Shown: positions 31,768 through 40,687 of the stretch, one piece after another
How positions within the stretch are numbered: the first letter of the stretch is position 1
Layout: each line of letters opens with the position of its first letter
DNA from: Curtobacterium pusillum
GTDB taxonomy: Bacteria; Actinomycetota; Actinomycetes; Actinomycetales; Microbacteriaceae
Assembly: GCA_002025645.1 (NCBI GenBank)
Contig: CP018783.1
Location: 2,728,001-2,792,000, forward strand
Reading direction: 5' to 3'
DNA length: 64,000 nt
Notes under the pieces: generated by a model
Database searches by the model: none
What the model was told of the DNA's origin: nothing
The model's input: the letters and a program-made list of their open reading frames with translations, nothing else
Position numbers and translations under genes: made by a program

Positions 31768-33705
31768 ATGAGAGATCCCAACACCCCGACGGGCGGCCGA
31801 GCGGCCGTCCGGTCACGTCCCCTCCGGTTCGCCGTGACCGTCGCCAGCGTGCTCACCGCGCTCGGTGTCCTCGCCGCGCCCGCGTTCAGTCCCGCCGCTT
31901 CCTCCGCCGACGAACTCGCCTTCCCGTACACGAACCAGTTCGACTCCGCCGCGGGTGGCACGCTCGACGGGCACGCCGTGATCGCCGACGGGCGACTGCG
32001 GCTCACCGACGACGTCCAGAAGCAGGCCGGAGCGTGGTCGACCGACGACACGTTCCCGTCCGACCTCGGGCTCGAGATCGAGTTCGAGTACGCGATGTGG
32101 AACGACGTGGGCGATCCCGGGGCGGACGGCCTGGTGCTCTCCCTCGCGGACGGCGCCGCACCGCAGGGTGTCGGAGCGTTCGGCGCGGCCCTCGGCTACT
32201 CCTGCCGGCACGAGCAGAGCCAGGGCGGCGAGTTCCCCTGCGACCTGCCGGGACTCCCCGGTGCCTTTGCCGGGATCGCGCTCGACCAGTACGGCAACTT
32301 CTCCCAACCGCTCAACCAGTCGGGCCCGGGCCCGCAGGCCGAGTCCGTGGTGATCCGTGGGTCGGGCAACGGCCTGGACGGCTACCGCTACGTCGACGGC
32401 GTCGCGGCACCCGGCGACGTGCAGACCGAGGGGCCGCGACCCCGGAAGGTGCGGGTGACGCTCGTGCCGGGCGGTGCGGGTGAGCTCTTCGTGACCGTGC
32501 GGCTCGAGGGCGGGGGAGCGATGCGGACGCTCCTCGACCGGGTGCCCCTGCACGGCGACGGACAGGCACCGCTCCCGCGCACGCTCCGGCTCGGGTTCTC
32601 CGCAGCGACCGGGTCCCACGTGAACGCGCACGAGATCGACGCCCTGCGCGTGTGGCAGCCCGCCGACCTCGCCGTCGAGCACGACCTCGCGCCGACGGCG
32701 ACGGCCGGCGACACGGTCGAGTACGACGTGATCGCCCGCAACGTCGGCCCCAACCGATCTGCTCCGAGCGCCCTCGACGTCGACGTCCCCGACGTGTTGC
32801 AGGACGTGACGTGGTCGTGTTCCGCCGACGCCGGGTCCTCGTGCGGGTCGCCGTCCGGCACAGGCGACGTCTCGACTGAGGTCGACCTCGCGCGTGACGG
32901 AGCGGCCACCGTCACGGTGCGCGGGGAGCTCCGGGCCGGGACGACCGGCGGCCTCGACAGCATCGCGACGATCCGTCCGGCGCCCTCGCTGGCGGACGTC
33001 GACGAGTCGGACAACGTCTCCGCCGCGAGCGCGACGATCGAGGCCGGTGCCGAGCCGGTGGCGCACGTGGAGACCGACAAGTCCGTCGAGCCGTCGACCG
33101 GCATCGCGCCCGGTGACGAGGTCGAGTACACCGTCACCGCGCGGAACGTCGGACCGGAGCCCGCCGAACAGGTCGGTGCCGTGGACGAACTCCCGACGGC
33201 GATGCGGTTCGTCGGGTCGGACGACGGGTGCACCGCCTCCGGCCAGGTGGTGACCTGCTCCTCGGGACGATCGCTCGCGGCCGGGGAGTCGATCGCCTTC
33301 CGGATCCGCGCGGCACTCGACCCCGGGTACGAGGGTGACGGGTCCGACGTGGTCAACGTGGCGACGGCCACCTCGCCGACGGACCCCGACGGCGGGCGGC
33401 CCTCGCCCGAGGTGGGCATCGGCGTCGTCGACCCGGACGACGGCGGTCCGGATGACGGCGGCCCCGGGGACGGCGGTCCCGGCGACGGCGGCCCGGGCGA
33501 CGGCGGCGGTCAGGACGATGCCCGCGCGCCGGAGCCGAGCGGTCCCGACGTGAACAGGACGGGTGCGCTCGCGTACACGGGCGCCGAGGACCTCGGACTG
33601 CTCGCGGCGATCGCCGGCGTGGCCGTGGTGGCCGGCGGTACCTGCTGGTGGCTCGCTCGTCGACGCCGGGCACGGGCCGCTGCGGAGGACGCACCGAGCA
33701 CGTGA
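31768..33705 (+). CDS. Cell-wall-anchored surface protein with lectin-like and DUF11 domains
   Basis: 645 residues. Signal peptide about 1-48 with a long basic n-region. Residues about 50-295 resemble an L-type lectin fold (FPYTNQFDSAAGGTLDG, DPGADGLVLSLADG, FAGIALDQYGNFSQP). Two DUF11-type beta repeats follow (about 300-425 and 430-550), each with an EYxVxARNVGP motif. Then comes a repeat linker of G-P-G-D-G-G units (about 555-580), sorting motif LAYTG at 601-605, a membrane helix and an Arg-rich tail. This is the layout of a class E sortase substrate. Probably binds carbohydrate at the cell surface. No sortase gene in the window. Confidence 0.87.
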   Translation: MRDPNTPTGGRAAVRSRPLRFAVTVASVLTALGVLAAPAFSPAASSADELAFPYTNQFDSAAGGTLDGHAVIADGRLRLTDDVQKQAGAWSTDDTFPSDLGLEIEFEYAMWNDVGDPGADGLVLSLADGAAPQGVGAFGAALGYSCRHEQSQGGEFPCDLPGLPGAFAGIALDQYGNFSQPLNQSGPGPQAESVVIRGSGNGLDGYRYVDGVAAPGDVQTEGPRPRKVRVTLVPGGAGELFVTVRLEGGGAMRTLLDRVPLHGDGQAPLPRTLRLGFSAATGSHVNAHEIDALRVWQPADLAVEHDLAPTATAGDTVEYDVIARNVGPNRSAPSALDVDVPDVLQDVTWSCSADAGSSCGSPSGTGDVSTEVDLARDGAATVTVRGELRAGTTGGLDSIATIRPAPSLADVDESDNVSAASATIEAGAEPVAHVETDKSVEPSTGIAPGDEVEYTVTARNVGPEPAEQVGAVDELPTAMRFVGSDDGCTASGQVVTCSSGRSLAAGESIAFRIRAALDPGYEGDGSDVVNVATATSPTDPDGGRPSPEVGIGVVDPDDGGPDDGGPGDGGPGDGGPGDGGGQDDARAPEPSGPDVNRTGALAYTGAEDLGLLAAIAGVAVVAGGTCWWLARRRRARAAAEDAPST

Positions 33706-33871
33706 CGGTCACGGGTCGGCGGAGCGCCCGAACTGGTGCTGCTCCGCCGGCCGGTCGGCTCCGGGCCGTCCGGGTTCGAGCATCCTCAGCGGCGAGACCG
33801 CCTCCGCGGTCGGCCGCACCACGGTCCGGCGGTAGGATCGAACCACGATCCGCATGCCCGAAAGAGGTCTC

Positions 33872-34513
33872 GTGTCCGACTCCGTGGACGACTCCGGCCA
33901 GCGCGCGCGGTACTGGCCGATCCCCGTCCTCCGGGCCGTCCCAGCCGCGATCGTGGCCCTCGTCATCACCTTCTCGTCCAACCACGCAGCGGGCTACGGC
34001 CTGCTGCTGTTCGGCGGGTTCGCGGTCGTCGACGGGCTCGTGCTCCTGCTGGCCGGTCTCACTCGCCTCGCGGCGGACGACCGGTCGCGGCGCACCACCC
34101 TCGTGCAGGCGGTCGTCACGCTGCTCGCCGCGGTCGCCGCCTTCGCGTGCAACGGACTCGGGCTCCCGGCGTTCATCGCCGTGATCGTCGCCTTCGCGGT
34201 GCTGACCGGTGCCCTCGAGCTGACGCAGGGACTCCGGGCTCGCCGTCGCTCGCCGTTCGCCCGCGACTGGACCACCGTCGGCGGCCTCACGCTGCTGCTC
34301 GCCGTCGCCTTCCTGGTGACGCCCCCCGACTACACACAACAGCTCGGCGGCGTCGAGCAGGTCACCGGCACCCTGGACGCCTCGATCGTCCTCGTCGGTC
34401 TGCTCGGCGCGTACCTCGCAGTCACGGCGGTCTTCCACGTGATCGCCGGGCTCTCGCACAAGTGGGGAACGGCCGCTCCGGCAGCCGCCCCGGACGGAGC
34501 ACCACACGCATGA
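33872..34513 (+). CDS. DUF308-like multi-pass membrane protein
   Basis: 213 residues with about six membrane helices in pairs (near 18-35, 40-60, 75-95, 98-118, 135-152, 170-192), the HdeD/DUF308 style. GTG 33872 is preferred over ATG 33854 because AAAGAGG lies just ahead of it and a -10-like TAGGAT lies at about 33833. Overlaps the next small membrane-protein gene by ATGA. Function unknown. Confidence 0.8.
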   Translation: MSDSVDDSGQRARYWPIPVLRAVPAAIVALVITFSSNHAAGYGLLLFGGFAVVDGLVLLLAGLTRLAADDRSRRTTLVQAVVTLLAAVAAFACNGLGLPAFIAVIVAFAVLTGALELTQGLRARRRSPFARDWTTVGGLTLLLAVAFLVTPPDYTQQLGGVEQVTGTLDASIVLVGLLGAYLAVTAVFHVIAGLSHKWGTAAPAAAPDGAPHA

Positions 34514-34773
34514 CCACCCCCAGCCGTCGCGACCGCCTGCGCCCGGTCGAGCTCCTCGGGATCTCCGCGATCGTCGCGGTCTTCACCGGACTCGTCGTGC
34601 TGTTCTCGACGCGGGAACTCCAGCTCGCCGTGATCTTCCTCGGCGTGGCGTTCATCGTCGTCGTGGTCGTCCTCGCGATGCTGCAGCTCGCGTCGTCGAG
34701 CGACCAGGACGACAACGACATGCTCGGCGGTCACAAGACCCCGGGTGAAGGAGACGGCGACGACTTCCACTGA
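34510..34773 (+). CDS. Small two-helix membrane protein (87 residues)
   Basis: Two hydrophobic helices (about 14-32 and 37-60) between a basic N terminus and an acidic tail ending G-D-G-D-D-F-H, so both ends are probably cytoplasmic. Coupled by 4-base overlap to the DUF308-like gene and overlapped by 29 bases by the MFS gene that follows. No family function known. Confidence 0.8.
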   Translation: MTTPSRRDRLRPVELLGISAIVAVFTGLVVLFSTRELQLAVIFLGVAFIVVVVVLAMLQLASSSDQDDNDMLGGHKTPGEGDGDDFH

Positions 34774-36241
34774 GTCTCCTGCCGCCCGGGCGCTGCCGTC
34801 ACGTCGGCCGTTCCAGGGCGATCCGGACCTGCCGCAGCGCTACCGGCACCGGTACCTGATCCTCGCGGTCTGCTGCATGAGCCTGTTCATCGTGTCGATG
34901 GACGCCACGGTGGTGAACGTCGCCCTGCCGTCGATCGGCCGGGAGCTCGACAGCACCATCTCCGGGCTGCAGTGGACGATCGACGCCTACACACTGGTCC
35001 TGGCGAGCCTCCTCCTGCTGTCGGGGTCGACCGCGGACCGGATCGGCCGTCGTCGGACGTTCCAGATCGGCCTCGCGCTGTTCACGGTCGGGTCGCTCCT
35101 CTGCTCGATCGCGCCGGGTGTCGGGTGGCTTGTGGTCTTCCGGATGGTCCAGGCGGTCGGCGGGTCGATGATGAACCCGGTCGCGATGTCGATCATCACC
35201 GCCACGTTCGACGACGCGAAGGAACGCGCCCGCGCGGTCGGCGTGTGGGGTGCGGTGGTCGGGGTGTCGATGGGGCTCGGGCCACTCGTCGGTGGGGCGC
35301 TCACGGACACCGTCGGGTGGCGCGCGATCTTCTGGATCAACGTGCCGATCGGCATCGCGGCGATCGTCCTGACGTTCCTGTTCGTCCCCGAGTCGAAGTC
35401 GCCGAGGCCCCGGCGACTCGACCCGGTCGGGCAGGTGCTCGTCATCCTGCTCCTCGCCACCCTCGTCGGCGGGCTCATCGAGGGTCCGCGGCTCGGTTGG
35501 ACGTCCCCGGCGGCCCTCGCCCTGTTCGTCGTCGCGGCGGCCTCCCTGGTGGTGTTCGTGGCCGTCGAGCGTCGTCGCCGTGAACCGCTCGTCGACGTCC
35601 GTTTCTTCCGGAGCATCCCGTTCTCGTCCGCCGTGGTGACGGCGATCGCGGCGTTCGGTGCGAACGGTGCGTTCCTGTTCCTCAACGCGCTCTACCTGCA
35701 GGAGGTCCGGGGGATGTCCCCGTTCGAGGCCGGCCTGTGGACCCTGCCGGCCGCGGTCGCGACGATGGTGGTGTCCCCGCTGTCCGGGCGCCTGGTCGGG
35801 TCGGTGGGCACGCGGATCCCGCTCGTGCTCGCCGGCATCGGGGTCGGCGGCGCCGGTGCGATCCTCACCACCATCGACGCCCGTACGCCGATGTGGGTGC
35901 TCGTCGTCGCCTTCGTGCTGTTCGGCTTCGGGTTCGGGATGGTGAACGCGCCGATCACGAACACTGCGGTGTCGGGCATGCCCCGCGCGCAGTCCGGCTC
36001 GGCCGCGGCGGTCGCGTCGACGAGCCGGCAGACCGGCGTCTCGCTCGGGGTCGCCCTCGCGGGGACGGTCACCGGCGCGAGCGCGGTGGCGAGCGTCGGC
36101 GCAGGCTTCGCGGTGGCCACGCACGCGATGTGGTGGATCGTGGTCGGGATCGGCGCAGGCATCCTCGTCGTCGGGTTCCTGTCCACGACCGCGACGGCCA
36201 AGCGCTCGGTCGAGGGCATCGCGCACCTGCTCCAGGACTGA
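34745..36241 (+). CDS. MFS drug exporter, DHA2 (14-helix) type
   Basis: 498 residues with 14 membrane helices. DHA2 marks are clear: F-I-V-S-M-D-A-T-V-V-N-V-A-L-P-S-I near residue 50, LQWTIDAYTLVLASLLLLSG, GSTADRIGRRRTFQIGL (motif A), and V-W-G-A-V-V-G-V-S-M-G-L-G-P-L-V-G-G (motif C). Exports hydrophobic drugs in exchange for protons. GTG 34745 overlaps the preceding small gene by 29 bases; the next Met is inside helix 1, so the early start is needed. Third gene of a membrane-protein operon. Confidence 0.92.
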   Translation: MKETATTSTESPAARALPSRRPFQGDPDLPQRYRHRYLILAVCCMSLFIVSMDATVVNVALPSIGRELDSTISGLQWTIDAYTLVLASLLLLSGSTADRIGRRRTFQIGLALFTVGSLLCSIAPGVGWLVVFRMVQAVGGSMMNPVAMSIITATFDDAKERARAVGVWGAVVGVSMGLGPLVGGALTDTVGWRAIFWINVPIGIAAIVLTFLFVPESKSPRPRRLDPVGQVLVILLLATLVGGLIEGPRLGWTSPAALALFVVAAASLVVFVAVERRRREPLVDVRFFRSIPFSSAVVTAIAAFGANGAFLFLNALYLQEVRGMSPFEAGLWTLPAAVATMVVSPLSGRLVGSVGTRIPLVLAGIGVGGAGAILTTIDARTPMWVLVVAFVLFGFGFGMVNAPITNTAVSGMPRAQSGSAAAVASTSRQTGVSLGVALAGTVTGASAVASVGAGFAVATHAMWWIVVGIGAGILVVGFLSTTATAKRSVEGIAHLLQD

Positions 36242-36252
36242 CGCCCGCGCGG

Positions 36253-36265
36253 CGACACGCCCGGG
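36253..36265. repeat. Copy of the CGACACGCCCGGG arm
   Basis: Identical over 13 bases to the left arm of the hairpin at 21536-21574, here unpaired, in the 94-base gap before the second ECF sigma gene. Confidence 0.5.
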
Positions 36266-36335
36266 ATCACGTTTTCGGTGCGGTCCTGTCAGGATCGTGC
36301 CCGTGGTCGACACCTCAGGGTGAAGGAGGTGGGAA

Positions 36336-36875
36336 GTGGGCGCGACGGCGGAGACCGACGAGGCGATCATCCGCGCGATGGCGCGGGGCGACAAGGGGGC
36401 ACTCGCACGGGCGTTCGATCGGTACGCGGCGACGCTCACCCGGTACGCCTGGGTCCTCGCCGACGACCGGCTGGACGTCGAGGAGATCGTGCAGGACGCC
36501 TTCCTCACCCTCTGGCAGCGCGCCTCAACGCTCGAACTCCCCGCGGACACGATGCTCCCGTGGCTGCTCGTCGTCTGCCGCAACCACGCGCTGAACGCCG
36601 GTCGCAAGCGGACCAAGCACCGCGGTGACGAACTCCCCGAGAACCTCCCCGCCCCCGAGGACCACAGCGAGGCCCGCGAACGGCTCCGCTGGGTGCGCGA
36701 CGAGATCGCCGCGCTCCCCGAGACCGACCGACGCATCTGCGAGCTGTGCCTGCTCGAGGGCCGCTCGTACGCCGAGGCCGCCGAGGCGCTCGGCCTGAGC
36801 GTCGGGGCGGTCACCCAGCGGGTCTCCCGCAACCGACGCCGACTCAAGAAGGTGGTGATGCACGATGAACACTGA
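36336..36875 (+). CDS. ECF-type RNA polymerase sigma factor
   Basis: 179 residues. Region 2 near 20-90 (FDRYAATLTRYAWVLADD, VEEIVQDAFLTLWQRA, WLLVVCRNHALNAGRKR). Region 4 near 115-170 (LPETDRRICELCLLEGRSY, AEALGLSVGAVTQRVSRNRRRL). A strong AAGGAGGTGGGAA precedes GTG 36336. Overlaps by 11 bases the next gene, which encodes a membrane-anchored protein that may be its anti-sigma or effector. Target promoters are unknown. Confidence 0.92.
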   Translation: MGATAETDEAIIRAMARGDKGALARAFDRYAATLTRYAWVLADDRLDVEEIVQDAFLTLWQRASTLELPADTMLPWLLVVCRNHALNAGRKRTKHRGDELPENLPAPEDHSEARERLRWVRDEIAALPETDRRICELCLLEGRSYAEAAEALGLSVGAVTQRVSRNRRRLKKVVMHDEH

Positions 36876-37647
36876 ACCTCCCGAGGGAGACGATCTGCAC
36901 CGCATGCTCGTCTCGATGAAGCAGAACGTCCTCGAGCGCGCCACCCCGCACCCGAAGCGGCGTCGTGTCCGCCCGGGCATCGCGATCGGCGTCGTCGGGC
37001 TGCTGGCCATCGGGACCGCGACCGGGGCCGTCGCGCTGTCCCTGTCGCAGCAGGAGCAGCCGACCGCGGTGCCGACGCAGACCCAGCAGCCCGAGCCGGC
37101 GCCGTCCGCGACGACGCCGACGTCCGCACCGATCACGGCGACACCCCGTCCGACCTCGACACCACGACCGTCGGCGACGCCCACCCGAGCGACCGGCTCG
37201 CACGTCCGGCTGCCGGGCGACTGCTACCTCCTCGTACCCGACGCCGACTACTCGCGGTTCTTCGGTGCTGCATCGCACACGTCTGCGGTCGTCTCGCCGG
37301 GCCTCACCAGGGACCCAGACGGGAACGATCGGATCCAGGGGCTCCGAGACCCGGACGAGGGACTGTCCTGCACGTGGCAGAACGAGGGGGTCGTGGCGAA
37401 CCTCAATCTCTCTGTCGGGCCGACGTCGGTGTTCGGGACCGGGACTCCGGAGGAGACCGTGCGGATGCTCGGGGGAAGTTGCGAGGACCGGTACGGAGGT
37501 CGTGTCTGTCAGGTCGAGAGCAACTACCCGGGCGACCCGGTGGTCACGACCCTGATCCGTGACGGTGTGATCGTGACCATCAACCAGACCGACTTCCCGA
37601 CGGACGGGCTCTTGCCCGCGATCGTTGGGGAGATCTGGGGGGACTGA
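36865..37647 (+). CDS. Membrane-anchored protein with Pro/Thr linker, sigma-factor partner
   Basis: 260 residues. A cytoplasmic N terminus of about 35 residues (could contact the sigma factor), one helix near 36-56, an extracytoplasmic Pro/Thr/Ser/Gln-rich linker (about 62-110), then a folded domain with four Cys (in GDCYLL, LSCTW, GSCEDRYGGRVCQV) that may form two disulfides. Topology is that of an anti-sigma factor with a sensor domain, but no known anti-sigma motif is visible. Overlaps the sigma gene, so co-regulated. Confidence 0.78.
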   Translation: MNTEPPEGDDLHRMLVSMKQNVLERATPHPKRRRVRPGIAIGVVGLLAIGTATGAVALSLSQQEQPTAVPTQTQQPEPAPSATTPTSAPITATPRPTSTPRPSATPTRATGSHVRLPGDCYLLVPDADYSRFFGAASHTSAVVSPGLTRDPDGNDRIQGLRDPDEGLSCTWQNEGVVANLNLSVGPTSVFGTGTPEETVRMLGGSCEDRYGGRVCQVESNYPGDPVVTTLIRDGVIVTINQTDFPTDGLLPAIVGEIWGD

Positions 37648-37650
37648 CGG

Positions 37651-37691
37651 CCTGGAGGCGCGTGGCGGGGACGACCCGTGCCTCCAGTCCG
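37651..37691. terminator. Paired dispersed repeat between convergent genes
   Basis: CCTGGAGGCGCG (37651-37662) and CGTGCCTCCAG (37678-37688) pair with one G-T type mismatch over a 15-base loop, between the stops at 37647 and 37705. Likely a bidirectional terminator. Confidence 0.65.
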
Positions 37692-37704
37692 TCGGTGGGG
37701 AACC

Positions 37705-38583
37705 TCACACGACGCGGGCCGCGACGATGTCGCGGGCCAGCGTCCGGACCGCGCGGTTCGGCTCCGGACTCGTCCGTGTGGCGAGGCCGATCCGCAACGG
37801 TTCCACCGCGTCCTCGAGTTCGAGCACCACGCCGTCGTGCCGGACGCCCGAGTCCGGGACCACCCCGACCCCGAGGCCGGCCGAGGCGAACCGGACGACC
37901 GCGGGCATGTCGTTCATCTCGGCGACGATCCGCCGTCGGATGCCGAGCCGTTCGAGTGCGGTGTCGAGGATGATCCGGTTCCCGAAGCCGTGTGCCGTGT
38001 CGATGAAGGGTTCCTCGGCGAGCTCCGCCAGCGACACCGAACCCCGGTCTGCGAGGGGGTGGTCGGCGGACAGGAACACCCGGAACGGCATCTCCCGCAG
38101 CGGCTCGACCACGACACCCGTCGGGATGCCCGGCAACCCCGTGTACGCGATGTCGAGCCGCCCGGCCACCAGGTCCTGCACGAGTCCGGTGGTCCCGGAC
38201 GGCGAGGTCATGAGCTCGACCGCGACGAGCGGGTGCCGCTGGCGGAACCGTCGGAGGACCCCGGTGAGGTCGACGATGTCCATGCTCGTGAAGATCCCGA
38301 GCCGGACCCTGCCGCGGAGCTCGGCGTCGGAGACGGTCGCGAGGTCGCGCATCCGGTCGAGGGACTCCAGCACTGCTCGGGCGTGCGGCAGGAGGTCCTC
38401 GCCGGCGGTGGTGAGCACGAGGTGCCGCCCGGTGCGGTCGAACAGCCGGACGCCGAGGCTCCGCTCGAGTGACGCGATGCCGGCCGACACGGTCGACTGC
38501 GCCGCCCAGAGCCGTTCGGCGGCGCGGGTGACGCTGCCCTCCGCCGCGACGGTCACGAACTGTTCGAGCAGGCGGGTCTCCAT
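37705..38583 (-). CDS. LysR-family transcriptional regulator
   Basis: 292 residues. N-terminal winged helix (F-V-T-V-A-A-E-G-S-V-T-R-A-A-E-R-L, QSTVSAGIASLERSLGVRLFDR) and a substrate-binding-type effector domain from about residue 90. ATG 38583 starts 81 bases from a divergent MFS gene, the classic LysR arrangement, so it probably activates or represses that transporter. The gap contains the dyad CATCGATG at about 38599-38606. Confidence 0.92.
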   Translation of the reverse strand: METRLLEQFVTVAAEGSVTRAAERLWAAQSTVSAGIASLERSLGVRLFDRTGRHLVLTTAGEDLLPHARAVLESLDRMRDLATVSDAELRGRVRLGIFTSMDIVDLTGVLRRFRQRHPLVAVELMTSPSGTTGLVQDLVAGRLDIAYTGLPGIPTGVVVEPLREMPFRVFLSADHPLADRGSVSLAELAEEPFIDTAHGFGNRIILDTALERLGIRRRIVAEMNDMPAVVRFASAGLGVGVVPDSGVRHDGVVLELEDAVEPLRIGLATRTSPEPNRAVRTLARDIVAARVV

Positions 38584-38664
38584 CCACTGAGTATCGACCC
38601 CATCGATGGTTCTCATCAAGGAGATCCGTTGGACTCGATGGCCTGCCGGAGGCACCATCGGAGC

Positions 38665-39921
38665 ATGTCCACACTCACCGCCCCGTCCCACACCGTCGAA
38701 CCCGTGGTCGAGGCTCCCCGCGGCCGCCATCAGCACACCCGTCGTCGGCACGGCTTCGGCTTCTGGGCCGTGGCGTTCGCGTTCCTCTCGGTGATGGCCT
38801 TCGCGACCGTCCCCGCCCCGCTCTACGTGATCTACCAGGCGCGGGACGGCTTCCCGACGTTCACGACGACCGTGGTGTTCGCCGCGTACGGAGTGGGCGT
38901 CGTCGCGGCGCTGTACCTCGCCGGACACCTCAGTGACGTGCACGGACGCCGACCGCTCATCCTCGTGTCGATCGCGCTCGAGCTCGTCGCGGCCGTGCTG
39001 TTCCTGCTCTGGAACGACGTCAGCGGGCTCATCGTGGCGCGGCTCGTCACCGGCCTCGGCGTCGGACTGCTGACGGCCACGGCGACCGCGCACCTCGGCG
39101 AGCTCCGGGTCCGCGCGACCGGGTCGGCATCGTCGGCCGCCGGTGCCGGGGTCGTCGCGGGCGTCGTGAACCTCGGCGGGCTGTCGCTCGGCGCGCTCGT
39201 CGGCGGTGCCCTGGCCGAGTTCGTCGGGCAGCCGCTCATGGTGCCGTACGTCGTGTTCGTCGTCGCCCTCGCCGTGGCGTTCGTCGTGGTGCTCGCGGCG
39301 CCCGAGACCGTCGACCGGCCGTCGTCGCCGGTCGCCTACCGGCCGCAGCGGCTGCAGGCACCGGAGGGCAAGGTCGCCGCATTCTGGGCCGCCGGGACCG
39401 CCGCGTTCGCCGCGCTGGCGGTGCAGGGTCTCTTCACCTCGGTCGCGCCGACGTTCCTCGGGACGACCTTCCACGTGACGGACCGGCTGGCAGCCGGAGC
39501 GACGACGTTCGGGGTGTTCGCCGCGAGTGCGGTGTCGCAGATCGTGTTCGCCCGACTCGCGCAGCGTGCGCAGATCCGGCTCGGCATGGTGCTGCTCGTC
39601 GGCGGGCTCGTGGTCCTCGCGGTGGCGGCCGTGCTGCTGCAGGTCGCCGGGTTCATCGGTGGCGGGGTGATCGCCGGCGCGGGCGTCGGACTGCTGTTCC
39701 GCGCCGCGATCGGCAGCGCCGGTGCGCTCGTCGAGCCCGCCCGTCGGGGTGGCGTCCTCGCCGCGACGTTCCTCATCGCCTACGCCGGCCTGACGGTGCC
39801 GGTCGTGGCCGTCGGTGCGGCGCTCCTCGTGCTGCCGACCCTGCCGGTGCTGCTCGGGTACGTCGTGTTCGTGATCGTCCTGGCGGTCGTCGCCGGCACC
39901 CGCCTGGCCGCACGCGCGTAG
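38665..39921 (+). CDS. MFS transporter, 12-helix type
   Basis: 418 residues. Motif A is G-H-L-S-D-V-H-G-R-R-P-L-I-L near residues 90-103, and helix 1 has F-L-S-V-M-A-F-A-T-V-P-A-P-L-Y. CGGAG lies just upstream of ATG 38665. Divergent from a LysR gene, which likely controls it. The LysR-MFS pairing suggests export of a drug or metabolite; the substrate is unknown. Confidence 0.9.
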   Translation: MSTLTAPSHTVEPVVEAPRGRHQHTRRRHGFGFWAVAFAFLSVMAFATVPAPLYVIYQARDGFPTFTTTVVFAAYGVGVVAALYLAGHLSDVHGRRPLILVSIALELVAAVLFLLWNDVSGLIVARLVTGLGVGLLTATATAHLGELRVRATGSASSAAGAGVVAGVVNLGGLSLGALVGGALAEFVGQPLMVPYVVFVVALAVAFVVVLAAPETVDRPSSPVAYRPQRLQAPEGKVAAFWAAGTAAFAALAVQGLFTSVAPTFLGTTFHVTDRLAAGATTFGVFAASAVSQIVFARLAQRAQIRLGMVLLVGGLVVLAVAAVLLQVAGFIGGGVIAGAGVGLLFRAAIGSAGALVEPARRGGVLAATFLIAYAGLTVPVVAVGAALLVLPTLPVLLGYVVFVIVLAVVAGTRLAARA

Positions 39922-39955
39922 GACACGTCACGAAGTGCCGTGGCCACGCCGACCG

Positions 39956-39970
39956 CCTGGAGGCACGACA
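39956..39970 (+). repeat. Dispersed GCCTGGAGGC repeat, single copy
   Basis: GCCTGGAGGCACGAC lies between the MFS stop and the promoter of the next gene; the sixth-last base is A instead of G, as in several other copies. Confidence 0.55.
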
Positions 39971-39979
39971 CCCGTCCGG

Positions 39980-39985
39980 CATACT
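39980..39985 (+). promoter_or_regulatory. Candidate -10 box of a leaderless promoter
   Basis: CATACT ends six bases before GTG 39992, the same geometry as at 3537 and 48883, so the message probably starts at the GTG. Confidence 0.4.
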
Positions 39986-39991
39986 GGGCGC

Positions 39992-40603
39992 GTGTCCCAG
40001 AAGCGCAACCGTTCCGTCATCGCGGGGGTCGCGGCCGTCCTGGCCGCCGGCCTCGTCGCGGGCGGGGTCGCGCTGACCGCGCAGCGGGGCGCTGACGACC
40101 CGGTGATCGGCGGCACGGGCGTCACCATCACGCCCAGTGCGACCGCCGGCGAGGGCACGGCGACCGACGGCACCGTGACGATCACCCGCACGGGGCCGGA
40201 TCTGCCGGGCGACGCCGTCCTCGATCGCTGCGACACAGGCAGCCGGCAGACCGTCGCGCAGTACGACACCGCCGCGCTCGGCACCGTGGTGCTGCAGTGC
40301 GGGAACTCGGGGCAGGGCTACGAGCACATCCGTGTCCGGCACACCCAGGACTGGCAGGACGTGGTCACGGGCCACGGCTCCCGAGACTGGGACGACGCGA
40401 TGCTCACGGCCGTGCAGACCGTGCTCGAGACACCGCGCACCGGGTACCCGCAGGACGCCGGCGACGGCAAGGTCTGCTACTCGGCGCCCGTGCAGTTCGA
40501 CGACGGCTCGCGTCCGGGTGCCGAACCGTTCGTCAAGGTCATCGTGTCGTCCACCACGGACCGCGTCATCACGGCCTACCCGACGCGCGACGACGGCTGC
40601 TGA
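39992..40603 (+). CDS. Membrane-anchored or secreted protein of unknown function
   Basis: 203 residues. A basic start (V-S-Q-K-R-N-R-S-V) and a hydrophobic segment near 8-30 act as a signal anchor. The exterior part is Thr/Gly-rich at first, then a folded region with four Cys (D-R-C-D-T, L-Q-C-G-N, K-V-C-Y-S, D-D-G-C at the C terminus), allowing two disulfides. No family recognised. Start chosen at GTG 39992 from the -10 box position and the charge pattern. Confidence 0.7.
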   Translation: MSQKRNRSVIAGVAAVLAAGLVAGGVALTAQRGADDPVIGGTGVTITPSATAGEGTATDGTVTITRTGPDLPGDAVLDRCDTGSRQTVAQYDTAALGTVVLQCGNSGQGYEHIRVRHTQDWQDVVTGHGSRDWDDAMLTAVQTVLETPRTGYPQDAGDGKVCYSAPVQFDDGSRPGAEPFVKVIVSSTTDRVITAYPTRDDGC

Positions 40604-40687
40604 CCGGGGGTCTCCGGCCCGCCGTCGACGCAGTACGACATCTCCGACGTCGTACGACATCGGGGAAGTCGTTCCGGGTCGACCGAC

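Noticed and set aside
34799..37129. A 776-codon minus-strand frame over the MFS exporter and sigma factor
   Set aside because: Antisense shadow of well-supported genes, with Arg/Asp-rich nonsense composition and no domain.
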